Assembly (NCBI RefSeq): GCF_001815985.1
Contig: NZ_KV823534.1
Span: 12,309-76,308, forward strand
Reading direction: 5' to 3'
Source of the DNA: Corynebacterium sp. HMSC27B11
GTDB taxonomy: Bacteria; Actinomycetota; Actinomycetes; Mycobacteriales; Mycobacteriaceae
Length of the DNA: 64,000 nt
Of this stretch, positions 8,724 through 20,600 are shown piece by piece. The notes beneath the pieces were generated by a model that saw only the letters and a list, made by a program, of their open reading frames with translations, did not search any database and was not told where the DNA came from. The position numbers were made by a program, and so were the translations under genes. Position 1 is the first letter of the stretch; the number at the start of each line of letters is the position of its first letter.

Positions 8724-10331
8724 ATGTCTCAACCGGAGACCAAAGCCCCCATTAACGGGAGCGCAGCAGGACAAGAAAACGACTTCTGGTGGCACACCAT
8801 CTTCGGCGGGTTGCTGCTCCTCGCGGTTCTCGCACTGACCTGGTGGTCCGTGGATCTCATGCCGGAGTCCGCGAACATCGGGATCCTGATCGTCACGATC
8901 ATCTTCGGCATGTTCATGGCGTTCAACATCGGCGGTAACGACGTCGCGAACTCCTTCGGCACCTCGGTCGGTGCGAAGACACTGACCATCAAGCAGGCGC
9001 TGCTCATCGCCGCCATCTTCGAGGTCGGTGGTGCGCTGATCGCCGGCGGTGACGTCACGGATACCGTCCGCTCCGGCATCGTCGACCTGGACGGCGTGAA
9101 CCTCGACCCGCAGCACTTCGCTTACATCATGATGGCCGCCCTCCTCGGCGCGGCACTATGGCTGCTGATCGCGACCCGCAAGGGCTGGCCGGTCTCCACC
9201 ACCCACTCGATCATCGGCGGCATCGTCGGCGCCGCGGTGGCCCAGGGCGTTGCCACGGGCACCGGCGGCCTGGAGATGGTCCAGTGGGGCAAGATCGGCG
9301 AGATCGCGATGAGCTGGGTGCTTTCCCCAGTGCTGGGTGGCGTGGTCGCCCTTCTCCTGTACTCCTTCATCAAGCGCCACGTGCTGCGCTACAACGATGA
9401 GGTCGAGCACAAGATGCGCGAGATGCAGGAGCGCCGCAGTGAGCACAGGAAGCGCCACAAGGACCTCTTCTCCCGCCTCAATGAGGTGCAGCGCGCGGCT
9501 TATACCCAGACCATCGCCCGCGACGCCTCCGTCTACATCACCGGGCGCGCCGAGCCGCAGAACCTGGAATCCGACTACTACCGCGAGCTCGTCGTCATCG
9601 AGAAGGACGAGCGGGAGATCGAGGCTCACCGCGCCCTGGAGACCTGGGGCCCGTCGCTGGCTGCCCTTGGCGCAATGATCATCACCGGCATGCTCCTGCT
9701 GAAGAGCCTGAGCAACATCCTGCCGAACATGACCAGCGCCATGGTCTTCGGGATCGTCGCGATCGTGGGTATCGCGGTGTTCCTCACCCTGCGTTCCTTC
9801 ACCACCGGGCTGCGCCGCTACACCGTGGACCGTGCAACCTTCGTGATGTTCAGCTGGATGCAGGTCTTCACCGCCTCCGCCTTCGCCTTCTCTCATGGTT
9901 CCAATGACATCGCGAATGCGGTGGGTCCCTTTGCTGCGATCTTCGACGTGCTGAAGACCGACTCCATCAACGCGACCGCTCCGGTGCCGATGGCGCTGAT
10001 GCTTGCCGCCGGTGTGGCTCTGATCTCCGGTCTGTGGTTCATCGGCCGCAAGGTGATCGAGACGGTTGGCACGGGGCTGACCCACATCCACCCCGCCTCC
10101 GGTTTTGCTGCTGAGCTCGCCGCCGCGGGTGTGGTGATGGCGGCGTCCATCTCCGGCCTGCCGGTGTCCTCCACGCACATCCTGATCGGTGCGGTGCTGG
10201 GCGTGGGCATCGTCAACCGTGCCGCGAACTGGCGTCTGATGAAGCCGATCGCCCTGGCGTGGGTCATCACGATTCCGGCTGCCGCGCTGATCGGTGCGGT
10301 GGGCGTCCTGCTGATCGGCTGGATCTTCTAA
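8724..10331 (+). CDS. pit: Inorganic phosphate transporter, PiT family
   Basis: 535 residues. Low-affinity phosphate uptake (metal-phosphate:H+ symport) across the membrane. The two inverted PHO-4 signature halves are clear: [21 protein letters not shown] near residue 70 and [18 protein letters not shown] near residue 390. They are separated by a large charged cytoplasmic loop (about 215-310) rich in Arg, Glu and His. About 10-12 membrane segments are predicted by eye. The ATG at 8724 is preceded by a weak AGG. It is a single-gene unit closed by a strong hairpin. Confidence 0.93.
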   Translation: MSQPETKAPINGSAAGQENDFWWHTIFGGLLLLAVLALTWWSVDLMPESANIGILIVTIIFGMFMAFNIGGNDVANSFGTSVGAKTLTIKQALLIAAIFEVGGALIAGGDVTDTVRSGIVDLDGVNLDPQHFAYIMMAALLGAALWLLIATRKGWPVSTTHSIIGGIVGAAVAQGVATGTGGLEMVQWGKIGEIAMSWVLSPVLGGVVALLLYSFIKRHVLRYNDEVEHKMREMQERRSEHRKRHKDLFSRLNEVQRAAYTQTIARDASVYITGRAEPQNLESDYYRELVVIEKDEREIEAHRALETWGPSLAALGAMIITGMLLLKSLSNILPNMTSAMVFGIVAIVGIAVFLTLRSFTTGLRRYTVDRATFVMFSWMQVFTASAFAFSHGSNDIANAVGPFAAIFDVLKTDSINATAPVPMALMLAAGVALISGLWFIGRKVIETVGTGLTHIHPASGFAAELAAAGVVMAASISGLPVSSTHILIGAVLGVGIVNRAANWRLMKPIALAWVITIPAAALIGAVGVLLIGWIF

Positions 10332-10354
10332 GAGCCGAGAAGTCTAAGCACACA

Positions 10355-10390
10355 ACAGCGCCCCGGGTGGAGAAACACCCGGGGCGCTGT
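10355..10390. terminator. Bidirectional hairpin between pit and fadD
   Basis: A perfect 15-bp stem (ACAGCGCCCCGGGTG with its complement) and a GAGAAA loop lie between the convergent genes pit and fadD. It has no T-run on either side, but the stem is very stable. Confidence 0.75.
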
Positions 10391-10449
10391 GCTGTGCTGG
10401 TGGCCGAGGTGCGGCCGGGGCGCGCCTGAGAGGCCCTCAGCCCGCCGGC

Positions 10450-12225
10450 TTAAGCAGCGGCTGCGGACTTTGGCCGTGGCAGCTCGCGGCGCACGACCTT
10501 GCCCACCGCGTTGCGGGGCAGGGAGTCCACGTACACGAAGTGGCGCGGCACGGAGAAGCGGGCCAGCTGCTTGGAGACTGTCGCTTTGATCTCCTCCTGC
10601 AGCTTCTGCTTATCGGCCGCGCTCAGCTCCTCCTTCGTGACGATCCACGCGCACAGCGCCTGGCCGAACTCGTCGTCCGGAACGCCCTGGACGCAGACCT
10701 CGAGGATCTCCGGCAGGGTGCCGATGATGTGCTCGGTATCGGTGGGGTAGACGTTCTCTCCACCGGAGACGACCATGTCATCCGAGCGGCCGGAGACGAA
10801 CAGCAGGCCGTCCTCCCAGTACCCCAGGTCGCCGGTGGCGATCATTCCCTCGTGGGTCTCCTTGTCCTTGCCCGGGCGGGTGTAGCCCTCGAACATCATG
10901 TTGTTGGCGACGAAGATGCGGCCGACCTCGCCGTCCGGGCACTCGCGGAAGTCCTCGTCCAGGACCTTGACCACCGTGGCCATCGGCGGCTTGCCCGCGG
11001 TGTTCGGGTGGCGCTGCAGGTCGTCTGGGTTGGCGATCGTGGCCCAGCTGACCTCGGTGGAGCCGTAGAGGTTGTAGAGCGCGGGCCCGAACTTCTTGAA
11101 GGTCTTCTCCACGATCTGTGGCGGGATCGGCTCGCCGGAGGCGGCGATGACCTTGGTGCCCGGGTCCATGCCCTCTGGCACGGCCTCCAGCAGGCGACGC
11201 AGCATCGTCGGCACGATGGCGATCGCATAGGGGCGGTTGGCCTCGATGAGCTGCACCGCATCCTCCGGGCGGAACTTGCGCTGCATCACCATCGTCGAGC
11301 GCAGCGCGAGCGCCAGCTGGATATTCGCAAAACCCCAGGTGTGGAACATCGGGGCTGCCAGGTAGAACGGGCGGCGTGCCTTCAGCGGGATCCGACTCAT
11401 GATCGAGGACGCCGGCAGGTAGCTTGGCGGCTCTGGGCGGCGGGTGCCGCGCGGGGTGCCGGTGGTTCCGGAGGTCAGGATGATGGTGCGGCCGCGGCGG
11501 GGTCGGGACGGGATGGTCTGCTCGGCCGGGGTGGTGCGCAGCACCAGGCTCAGCGACGGCCAGTCCTCGCTGCGGGTCGCGTGGTCCTCCATCTCCAGGG
11601 CGTCGCGGATATTCGAGTCCGCGGGCAGTGCCTCCTCAGCCTCGCGGGTGAGCCCGATGGTGTCGCCAAACTCGTGGGCGACGATGACGGGGCAGTCGTC
11701 GAAACCCTTCGGCAGCAGCGGGATGAACTCCTCGTCGATGAACAGGACGTCCAGCTTGTTCTCGCGAGCGACCGCGCGGGTCTGTTCGGCCGAAGCCCCG
11801 GTGTTGAACAGGACCAGGTCGGTGCCCAGGCGGCCGTGGGCGCACAGCGCCATGATGAAGCCGCGGTGGTTGCGGGTCAGCACGCCGATGCGGTCGCGCT
11901 CCCGGATGCCGATGCGGAACAGTGCCTTCGCGAGCTGGTTCACCTGGTTGTGCAGCTCCTGGTAGGTCATGGAGCCGCGGTCGTCGATGATCGCGGTGTG
12001 GAACGGGTCGCGGGCGGCGCCAATGGCCAGCAGGGAGGCGGGCTGGAACTCCCACTGGTACATGGAACCCAGAGCCTTCGCGGCGGCGACGGGCGTCATC
12101 GAGCCCAGCACGCCGGAACGCATCAGGGGGAGAGTGCCGAGCGCGAGCGTGCCCGCCGAACCGAGTGTGTGGCTGAGCTTTTCCTTGATGCCTGCCGGGC
12201 CTGCGGGTGAGAACGTGTCGGTCAT
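10450..12225 (-). CDS. fadD: Long-chain acyl-CoA ligase (AMP-binding)
   Basis: 591 residues; activates fatty acids to acyl-CoA through an acyl-AMP. The ANL-family P-loop TIILTSGTTGTPRG is near residue 250, YNLYGSTEVSWAT near 390, the TGDLGYWEDG segment near 470, and the C-terminal lid ends with the catalytic lysine motif LPRNAVGKVVRREL. The start has AGGGGTAAT as ribosome site. The N-terminal ~60 residues are Gly/Ala-rich. It is transcribed away from clpC and convergent with pit. With the two FadE proteins it supports fatty acid utilisation. The exact FadD paralogue cannot be named from sequence alone. Confidence 0.92.
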   Translation of the reverse strand: MTDTFSPAGPAGIKEKLSHTLGSAGTLALGTLPLMRSGVLGSMTPVAAAKALGSMYQWEFQPASLLAIGAARDPFHTAIIDDRGSMTYQELHNQVNQLAKALFRIGIRERDRIGVLTRNHRGFIMALCAHGRLGTDLVLFNTGASAEQTRAVARENKLDVLFIDEEFIPLLPKGFDDCPVIVAHEFGDTIGLTREAEEALPADSNIRDALEMEDHATRSEDWPSLSLVLRTTPAEQTIPSRPRRGRTIILTSGTTGTPRGTRRPEPPSYLPASSIMSRIPLKARRPFYLAAPMFHTWGFANIQLALALRSTMVMQRKFRPEDAVQLIEANRPYAIAIVPTMLRRLLEAVPEGMDPGTKVIAASGEPIPPQIVEKTFKKFGPALYNLYGSTEVSWATIANPDDLQRHPNTAGKPPMATVVKVLDEDFRECPDGEVGRIFVANNMMFEGYTRPGKDKETHEGMIATGDLGYWEDGLLFVSGRSDDMVVSGGENVYPTDTEHIIGTLPEILEVCVQGVPDDEFGQALCAWIVTKEELSAADKQKLQEEIKATVSKQLARFSVPRHFVYVDSLPRNAVGKVVRRELPRPKSAAAA

Positions 12226-12340
12226 TGCGATTACCCCTGTCGAATCGGATGTGTCTGCACGGGCGTTCCCCCGCGCCTGGTTCTGCAGCGATAGGTGGGT
12301 AGCTTTGCCAACCTAATAGCTATGTTGGTCACCCTATCTA

Positions 12341-12356
12341 AGTGATGTGGATCACG
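12341..12356. promoter_or_regulatory. GlxR (cAMP-CRP type) binding site candidate
   Basis: AGTGATGTGGATCACG contains the exact core GTGA-N6-TCAC of the recalled C. glutamicum GlxR consensus TGTGANNTANNTCACA. The centre lies about 123 bp upstream of the fadD start codon and about 278 bp from clpC. Confidence 0.55.
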
Positions 12357-12423
12357 TTTAGCTTTGCTGATATCGGCGCCGATGAGGCTTCGCTGAGTGA
12401 TGGAAGCGGCTAGTTTTGGCGGG

Positions 12424-12441
12424 TGTTCGCTAGGGGCGTAC
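12424..12441 (+). promoter_or_regulatory. ClgR operator candidate upstream of clpC
   Basis: TGTTCGCTAGGGGCGTAC fits the recalled ClgR consensus WNNWCGCYNANRGCGWWS at all constrained positions except the central A, which is G. It lies about 82-99 bp upstream of the SigH-type -35 box, suitable for an activator. Confidence 0.45.
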
Positions 12442-12522
12442 AGGCTGAAAACTGAGGATTATTGGCGTCGGAAAAGCAGCGTGAACTGGTCTTTTATTGG
12501 GCGAGGGGTGCATGTGGCAGCT

Positions 12523-12549
12523 GGAATAGTCTTCGGGGCTCCCGGTGTT
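12523..12549 (+). promoter_or_regulatory. SigH-type stress promoter of clpC
   Basis: GGAATA (12523-12528) and GTT (12547-12549) are separated by exactly 18 nt, matching the SigH consensus GGAAT(A/T)-N16-20-GTT. It would start transcription near 12556 and leave a leader of about 70 nt before the clpC ATG. Confidence 0.6.
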
Positions 12550-12626
12550 GTGCGAAATGCGATTTAAGGAAGGCGCTTGCCCGGTTATGGTGGGGCATCA
12601 AAGCGCACGAGCGAAAAGGGAGATAA

Positions 12627-15323
<2,697 letters not shown>

Positions 15324-15369
15324 GCCCCTCCCCGGGACGGCATAGCCGGAAAACCGGCCAAAGTTAACG

Positions 15370-15408
15370 AGCCGCGGCACACCCAGTAACGGGTGGCCGC
15401 GGCTCTTG
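15370..15408 (+). terminator. Terminator of clpC
   Basis: GAGCCGCGG (15370-15378) pairs with CCGCGGCTC (15398-15406), with an inner CACCC/GGGTG helix, and is followed by TT. Confidence 0.8.
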
Positions 15409-15424
15409 CTATGCGTGGGGACAT

Positions 15425-15505
15425 ACGCCGACGCAGTGCCTGAGCAGCGTAGAGGCAACGCCGATACAGTGCCGGGGCGGGCAGCGGCAGCGTCGAGACA
15501 GTCCC
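15425..15505. repeat. Degenerate 33-bp tandem repeat, three units, downstream of lip
   Basis: The 16-bp core ACGCCGATACAGTGCC (15458-15473) recurs as ACGCCGACGCAGTGCC (15425-15440) and GCGTCGAGACAGTCCC (15490-15505), at 32-33 bp spacing. It lies between the clpC terminator and the 3' end of the lipase gene (minus strand). It contains no gene. Confidence 0.7.
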
Positions 15506-15547
15506 GAGGTGGTGCGGGGTCGGGCTGAGCGACCCAGCAGGTTGCTT

Positions 15548-16921
15548 CTAGCGCGGGATCTGGTCTGCGGTGGACAGCTCATAAGGCTGGCCATTAATGA
15601 CCTTCTCCAGCCACAGCACCGCGGGGGAGAGGTTCGCCATCATCGGGATCACGTGATCCACCAGCGGCGCCACGCTCGGCACGTCTTGCTCCCGGTAGTA
15701 CACCTTCGCCCCCTTGCCCAGCCAGCTGCGGGCCAGGTCGCGGGCCTGGGAGGCCGGGATCGTGTCGTCGTTCTTGCCCTGCCCGATGTACACCGGGACG
15801 GACGGGGATAGCGTGCCGATCAGCTGCTTCTGCACCGCGCTGGCGATCGGCTCCTCCTGCATCAGCTGCGTCAGGGAGGAACCATCCTTGGTGAGGGTGC
15901 GGGTGTCCTTATATGCGTGGCGGAGCAGGGACTCCGGCACACACTCGTCCTTCGTCTGCTCCAGCAGCTTCCGACCCTTGTCGTTGAGCTTCGAGTAGAT
16001 CGGCTCGCGCAGCTCCGGATCGGAGTACAGCAGGCCGTTGATGGCATAGCCGAGGGCCGCGGCCAGGGCGCCGTTATCGATGGCACCGGCCACCACGCCC
16101 AGGTTCGCGGGGATGCCGCCCGCGTAGCCCGCGACGAGGTTCAGCTCCGGGGCGTAGGAATCCGCCAGCTCCAGGGCAGAAGCACTTGCCCCACCGCCCT
16201 GGGAGTAGCCCCAGGTTGCCACCGGGGTCTTGTCGCTGACCCCACGGATGCCCATGTTTTTCGCGGCGCGGCCGATATCCAGCGTCGCGTTCCCCTGGGC
16301 CACGCGGTTCATGTAGGTGTGCTGCGCGCGGGTCCCCAGGCCCGGCAGGTCGGTCAGCGCGACATCCCAGCCGCGCATCAGTGCCTGCAGGGCGGGCAGC
16401 GCCTCGTACTCCAGCCCCCACGGCGCGAGCTTGCCCGGCGCACAGGCGTTGGAGGAGCCCTGGGTGCCGGGGGCGATCAGCATCAGCGGGCGCGGCCCCT
16501 TACCCCGCCATGGCTTCGAGGACTCGTAGATGGTGCCGGTGACCGGGATGGTCTTGCCATTCGAGTCGGTGGACACGTAGGCCACCCGGGTGGCCTTGCT
16601 GTTCGTCAGGTCTACGAACGGCAGCCCCAGCGCGAGCTTGCTTGGGCCGGTCTTCAGCACCTGGCCGGGCTTGCCCTCCACGTACTCCGGCAGGGAGCTG
16701 TAGAAGTTATCCGGATCGTAGTTCGGCATGGAGCTGCCGAGCGCGGCCCCGGAACCCATCTCCGACGAGCCCCGCCACGCGCCCTCGACGGAGCCATAAA
16801 GCGGGGACGCCGCCGCGCCGGCCACAGAAAGTGGCAGCGCGACGGCGGTGATGGCAGCGGCGGCGGTGAGGCTCGCCGCGCGGCTGGTGCGTCGGGAGTT
16901 GTCCGAGCGAAGGCTGAACAT
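15548..16921 (-). CDS. Secreted lipase (LIP family, alpha/beta hydrolase)
   Basis: 457 residues. A signal peptide with a twin-Arg-containing n-region and hydrophobic core (about 15-38, cleavage near AGAAASP) indicates export. The nucleophile elbow GYSQG puts the catalytic serine at about residue 240, and the order of motifs fits the secretory lipase family common in lipid-requiring corynebacteria. AAGGAG 5 nt before the ATG supports the start. It would release fatty acids outside the cell for uptake and FadD/FadE metabolism; this link is inference. Downstream DNA contains degenerate 33-bp repeats instead of a terminator. Confidence 0.88.
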   Translation of the reverse strand: MFSLRSDNSRRTSRAASLTAAAAITAVALPLSVAGAAASPLYGSVEGAWRGSSEMGSGAALGSSMPNYDPDNFYSSLPEYVEGKPGQVLKTGPSKLALGLPFVDLTNSKATRVAYVSTDSNGKTIPVTGTIYESSKPWRGKGPRPLMLIAPGTQGSSNACAPGKLAPWGLEYEALPALQALMRGWDVALTDLPGLGTRAQHTYMNRVAQGNATLDIGRAAKNMGIRGVSDKTPVATWGYSQGGGASASALELADSYAPELNLVAGYAGGIPANLGVVAGAIDNGALAAALGYAINGLLYSDPELREPIYSKLNDKGRKLLEQTKDECVPESLLRHAYKDTRTLTKDGSSLTQLMQEEPIASAVQKQLIGTLSPSVPVYIGQGKNDDTIPASQARDLARSWLGKGAKVYYREQDVPSVAPLVDHVIPMMANLSPAVLWLEKVINGQPYELSTADQIPR

Positions 16922-17001
16922 GCGTGCTCCTTGGAAGGATCGTGGCTGGCAGTTAACAGCTAGATCCTATCGGCAGGAACACTATTGCGTCGGGAAAATT
17001 A

Positions 17002-18393
17002 CTATTCCGCTTCGGCAACAGCCAGCGCGTCAGCCTCGTGGCCCGAGTCCTTCCGGCTCAGGTCCACCACCAGCGCAATAGCGCCAACGACGATCGTGGG
17101 CAGCACCCAGCCCAGGCCCTCCGGGTACAGCGGAATCACACTCAGGGCACCGGTGATGCCGTCCATCGCCTCGCCCAGCAGGTCGCTCAGCAGGTCGATG
17201 ATGGAGAACACCAGGGCGACTGCCACGGCAGCGCGGTAGGTCAGCGGAATCGGGCGGCCACGCACCGCCAGCTGCGTGAAGGTCACCGCGATCAGCGCGA
17301 TTGCCGGCGGGTAGATCAGGCCGATGATCGGGCCGGAGAAGCTCAGGATTTTCTCCAGGCCGAGGTTGGCCACCGTGAAGCCAATCAGGGTGAAGACCAC
17401 GGACCACCAGCGGTAGCTGATCGCGGGAACCAGCTCGTGGAAGAAGGACGCCGACGCCGCGATCAGGCCAACCGCCGTCGTCAAGCAGGCGAGCAGAACC
17501 ACGCCGGAGAAGACCATGTCACCGGCCGTTCCCAGGGAGAGCTTCGACGCCTGCGACAGCACCGCTGCACCGTCCGAATACTGCCCCTTATCCGGCATCT
17601 TCGTGCCCATCACGCCCAGGGCGAGGTACACGATCAGCAGGAAGAAACCAGCCAGCACCGCGGAGATCGAGGAGTACTTGACGACCGTCTTGCGCTCCTT
17701 GACGCCGTGGGAGTTGAAGGAGCTCACCACGATGATCGCGAAGGCCATCGCCGCGATGGAGTCCATCGTGAAGTAGCCTTCCAGGATGCCCGCGGTCAGC
17801 GGGCTGTTGGCGTACTCGCCGGTCGCGGCGGCCGGTTCGCCGTTGAGCTTCATGAAACCCAGCACCGCGAGGATGGCGATCAGGGCGAGCAGCAGCGGCG
17901 TCAGGTATTTGCCCAGGGTGTCGGCGACCTTGCCGGGGAACAGGACGATCGCGAAAGCCACCGCGAAGAAGATCGCGGTGGTCACCAGGCGCCACATTTG
18001 GCCGGAGAGACCGAAGGTGGACTCGAGGCCCAGCTCGTAGCCGATCGCGGCGGCGCGCGGCATGGCGTAGAAGGAGCCGATGGACAGGTAGGCGGCGATG
18101 GAAAACACCAGGCCGAACACCGCGCCCGCGCGCGACGCCAGCTGGCGCACCCCGGCGCCAGAGATGGCCACCGCGATGATCGTGATGGTCGGCAGCAGCA
18201 CGCCGGTGAGGATGAAGCCGATGATGGCGGGGGTGAAGTTCTCGCCGGACTCGATCCCCAGCATGGGTGGGAAGATCAGGTTGCCGGCGCCGAAGAACAT
18301 CGAAAACAGCATCAGCCCGACGGCGAAGATCGAGGCGGCGGGTTTCGCCGTGCCACGGCCAGCCGCGGACTGAGTGGAGGTTCCGGAACTCAT
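17002..18393 (-). CDS. brnQ: Branched-chain amino acid transporter (LIVCS family)
   Basis: 463 residues with about 12 hydrophobic segments. The N-terminal LMLFSMFFGAGNLIFPPMLG is the BrnQ signature. The family imports Leu, Ile and Val (in C. glutamicum also Met) with Na+ symport. An AAAGG lies 9 nt before the ATG. It starts 190 bp after mutY ends on the same strand, so it probably has its own promoter. No terminator is apparent in the 80 bp before lip. Confidence 0.95.
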   Translation of the reverse strand: MSSGTSTQSAAGRGTAKPAASIFAVGLMLFSMFFGAGNLIFPPMLGIESGENFTPAIIGFILTGVLLPTITIIAVAISGAGVRQLASRAGAVFGLVFSIAAYLSIGSFYAMPRAAAIGYELGLESTFGLSGQMWRLVTTAIFFAVAFAIVLFPGKVADTLGKYLTPLLLALIAILAVLGFMKLNGEPAAATGEYANSPLTAGILEGYFTMDSIAAMAFAIIVVSSFNSHGVKERKTVVKYSSISAVLAGFFLLIVYLALGVMGTKMPDKGQYSDGAAVLSQASKLSLGTAGDMVFSGVVLLACLTTAVGLIAASASFFHELVPAISYRWWSVVFTLIGFTVANLGLEKILSFSGPIIGLIYPPAIALIAVTFTQLAVRGRPIPLTYRAAVAVALVFSIIDLLSDLLGEAMDGITGALSVIPLYPEGLGWVLPTIVVGAIALVVDLSRKDSGHEADALAVAEAE

Positions 18394-18583
18394 GAAATGA
18401 GGGCCTTTCTACAACGACGATCCGCGCGGTGGCGGCCTAGGACCAGGTTCAACCACACCCCCCGGGTGGGGTGGCGTGAGCAAGCGCGGCCGGTTGTGGC
18501 GGTGGTGCCGCTCGAGACTGAACCAGTGGCGGATCAGAATAAACGTATTTAAGTAGAGGTTAGGGTGCCCCAGTAAGAATCAA
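18394..18583 (-). other. mutY-brnQ intergenic region with imperfect hairpin
   Basis: The region contains an imperfect GC hairpin at 18453-18474 (CCAC-A-CCCC against GGGGTGG). It could terminate mutY or belong to a brnQ leader; no T-run or leader peptide was recognised. Confidence 0.3.
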
Positions 18584-19567
18584 CTAGTCGGGAAGGGTAA
18601 TCCCGGCGTGGGTGCGCTCGATCAGCCGGTCAGCCACGAGGGAATCCACCGCTCGCGAAAGCTGAACCCGATCGGGCCACAGTTGATCGATCTCATCGAC
18701 TGCGACGTGGGTGGTCGCAGATTCTCTCAGGGTTTTGAGGACGAGGCCCCGAACCTGGCGGTCCGTGCCTTCGAACTTCTGGACGCGCCGGGCGGCGGCG
18801 GATTTTTCCTCTTCCGACGGCTCGGGCTTGCCTGCCGCCACCCACGCGCAGCGCGCGGCGATGGGGCAGAGCTCGCACTGCGGGGTGCGGGCCTGGCAGA
18901 TCAGGCTGCCCAGCTCCATCAGGGAGGCGGTCATGAGCAGCGCTGCATCCCGGTGACGCCGGTCGTGCCCCGCGTTGCGGTAGCCGCGCCGGTCCAGGGT
19001 GGGGTCGTGGTCCACCCAAGGCATCATGTCGGCGACGTCCGCCAGGTCGCGGCTGCGCGCCGGTCCCTGCAGGAAGTTGCCGTGGGCTGCCCGGTGGCAC
19101 ACGCGGCGGACGTTGGTGTCCACCACGGGAACGGCCTGCTCGAAGGCGTAGGCGGCCACCGCGCGGGCGGTGTAGCTGCCCACGCCGGGCAGGCTCTCCA
19201 GTTCTGCGACGCTGCTGGGGAGTTCCCCGCCGAAGCGGTCCACGCAGGCCTGGGCGCATTCCTGCAGCCGCAGGGCGCGGCGCGGATAGCCCAGGTTTCC
19301 CCATTCGCGGATGACGTCCGCGGTGGCAGCGGTTGCGAGCGCGGCCGGGGTGGGCCAGCGCTGCAGCCAGGCCTGCCACCGCGGGGCGACGCGGGTGACG
19401 GGGGTCTGCTGCGACATCACTTCGCTCACCAGGATGGCCCACGGGCTGGTGCCGATGTGGCGCCAGGGCAGGTCGCGCGCGTTGCGTGCGAACCAGTGGT
19501 TCAGTGCGCTGATGAGGGCAAGGTCGAAGGTGGTTTCCTGCTGACCCTCTGCGGTTGGGAGTGTCAT
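18584..19567 (-). CDS. mutY: A/G-specific adenine DNA glycosylase
   Basis: 327 residues; removes adenine mispaired with 8-oxoguanine. Catalytic Glu49 lies in SEVMSQQTP and Asp150 in VVDTNVRRV, after the helix-hairpin-helix LPGVGSYTA (about 126-134). The [4Fe-4S] cluster motif C-X6-C-X2-C-X5-C is intact in CQARTPQCELCPIAARC. The C-terminal domain is short, as usual in actinobacteria. The start has GGGGAGGTGG just upstream. It is divergent from the carbonic anhydrase gene, as in M. tuberculosis. Confidence 0.95.
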   Translation of the reverse strand: MTLPTAEGQQETTFDLALISALNHWFARNARDLPWRHIGTSPWAILVSEVMSQQTPVTRVAPRWQAWLQRWPTPAALATAATADVIREWGNLGYPRRALRLQECAQACVDRFGGELPSSVAELESLPGVGSYTARAVAAYAFEQAVPVVDTNVRRVCHRAAHGNFLQGPARSRDLADVADMMPWVDHDPTLDRRGYRNAGHDRRHRDAALLMTASLMELGSLICQARTPQCELCPIAARCAWVAAGKPEPSEEEKSAAARRVQKFEGTDRQVRGLVLKTLRESATTHVAVDEIDQLWPDRVQLSRAVDSLVADRLIERTHAGITLPD

Positions 19568-19758
19568 GCGGCCACCTCCCCGGGGTGTCGGGGTGAACCT
19601 TGCCCTGCGATGTGTCCCGCGGGGTGTGGGCGGGGTGCCTGGTGAAAGCGCATCGGAGAGTGGATTACAGCGGTTGTTCGAAGGCAGTGGGTGGGCCCCA
19701 CCTGCCGGATTGTCCTACAAAATTGTCCTGGGAAAGCTTTAAGAGCAAGATTGAAGCC

Positions 19759-20469
19759 ATGACTGACTCCCGCAGCCCTGAAAGCCCTTCGAATACTGTA
19801 CCCGGCCAGCAGGCCAACACAGAGTCGCAGGAGCCCACCGCACAGCAGCAGACCATGACCCCGGCGCAGGCCTGGGCTGCGATGCGCGATGGCAACCGCC
19901 GCTTCATGATCGAGGATGTTGCCCACCCGAATCAGGACGTCAACCGCCGCCACGTCCTCACCGCAGGGCAGCGCCCGCATGCGGTGGTCCTGGCCTGCTC
20001 TGACTCCCGCGTGCCGGTGGAGATCGTCTTCGACCAGGGCCTGGGGGATGTCTTCGTGATCCGCACCGCCGGGGAGATCACAGACCTCTCGGTGCTGGCT
20101 TCCCTGGAGTTCGCCGTGGATGGGCTGGGCGTGCCGCTGGTGCTGGTGCTGGGCCACGAGGCCTGCGGCGCGGTGGCCGCGGCGCAGACCGCGCTGAACA
20201 CCGGCCAGCTGCCGAACGGCTTCCAGCGCGTGCTGGTGGAGAAGGTCACCCCATCCCTGCTGGCCGCCCGCCGCGAGGGCCGGGAGGGCTCCCAGGACTT
20301 CGAGAAGCAGCACGTCGTGGAGATCACTCGCCACATCATGGACCGATCCCCTGAGATTCAGCAGCAGGTGGAGCAGGGCCGCTGCGCGGTTGTGGGTCTG
20401 CGCTACCGCCTGGAGGACGGTCTAGCCGAGCCGCTGATCTCCTTCGGCCTGGACGAGGACCAGCTCTAG
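19759..20469 (+). CDS. Beta-carbonic anhydrase
   Basis: 236 residues from the ATG at 19759; the open frame continues upstream to 19600 but that part is not conserved. Zinc ligands Cys80 (ACSDSR), His133 and Cys136 (GHEACGA) and the Asp82-Arg84 dyad are all present. It interconverts CO2 and bicarbonate, supplying carboxylases in the cytoplasm. The first ~30 residues are Ser/Gln/Pro-rich. The ribosome site is weak. Equivalent to the Rv3588c (canB) position. The 191 bp to mutY hold the divergent promoters. Confidence 0.92.
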   Translation: MTDSRSPESPSNTVPGQQANTESQEPTAQQQTMTPAQAWAAMRDGNRRFMIEDVAHPNQDVNRRHVLTAGQRPHAVVLACSDSRVPVEIVFDQGLGDVFVIRTAGEITDLSVLASLEFAVDGLGVPLVLVLGHEACGAVAAAQTALNTGQLPNGFQRVLVEKVTPSLLAARREGREGSQDFEKQHVVEITRHIMDRSPEIQQQVEQGRCAVVGLRYRLEDGLAEPLISFGLDEDQL

Positions 20470-20554
20470 GCTGCTCGGGGCAGCTCGGAACTGCTGCGCC
20501 GCCCGACGCTCCGGCCGGTTCTCGCTGCTGCCACCCCACCCGGCGTGTGGGGTG
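20461..20554 (+). terminator. Imperfect 3'-end duplication followed by a hairpin
   Basis: Two 20-bp segments (20461-20480 and 20481-20500) share CAGCTC-N4-CTGCT; the first holds the carbonic anhydrase stop. A perfect 8-bp stem CACCCCAC / GTGGGGTG (20532-20539, 20547-20554) follows and may act as the terminator, although no T-run is present. Confidence 0.45.
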
Positions 20555-20586
20555 TGTCTAAGCGCCATTAGTCGAGGTAAGCCAAC

Positions 20587-20592
20587 TAAAAT
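20587..20592 (+). promoter_or_regulatory. -10 box of a probable leaderless promoter
   Basis: TAAAAT ends 8 nt before the GTG at 20601; no ribosome site is present. This supports the GTG start and a leaderless transcript. Confidence 0.5.
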
Positions 20593-20600
20593 CTGGGGCT

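Larger units (their letters stand above)
12226..12626. other. 401-bp divergent regulatory region fadD / clpC
   Basis: No gene is seen. It carries a GlxR-like site near the fadD side (12341-12356), a perfect 12-bp palindrome ATCGGCGCCGAT (12372-12383), a ClgR-like box (12424-12441) and a SigH-like promoter (12523-12549) facing clpC. Base composition is lower in GC between 12295 and 12365, where the fadD promoter is likely to lie. Confidence 0.6.

Noticed and set aside
10540-12210. 556-codon plus-strand frame opposite fadD
   Set aside because: Codon-mirrored sequence of fadD without any domain.
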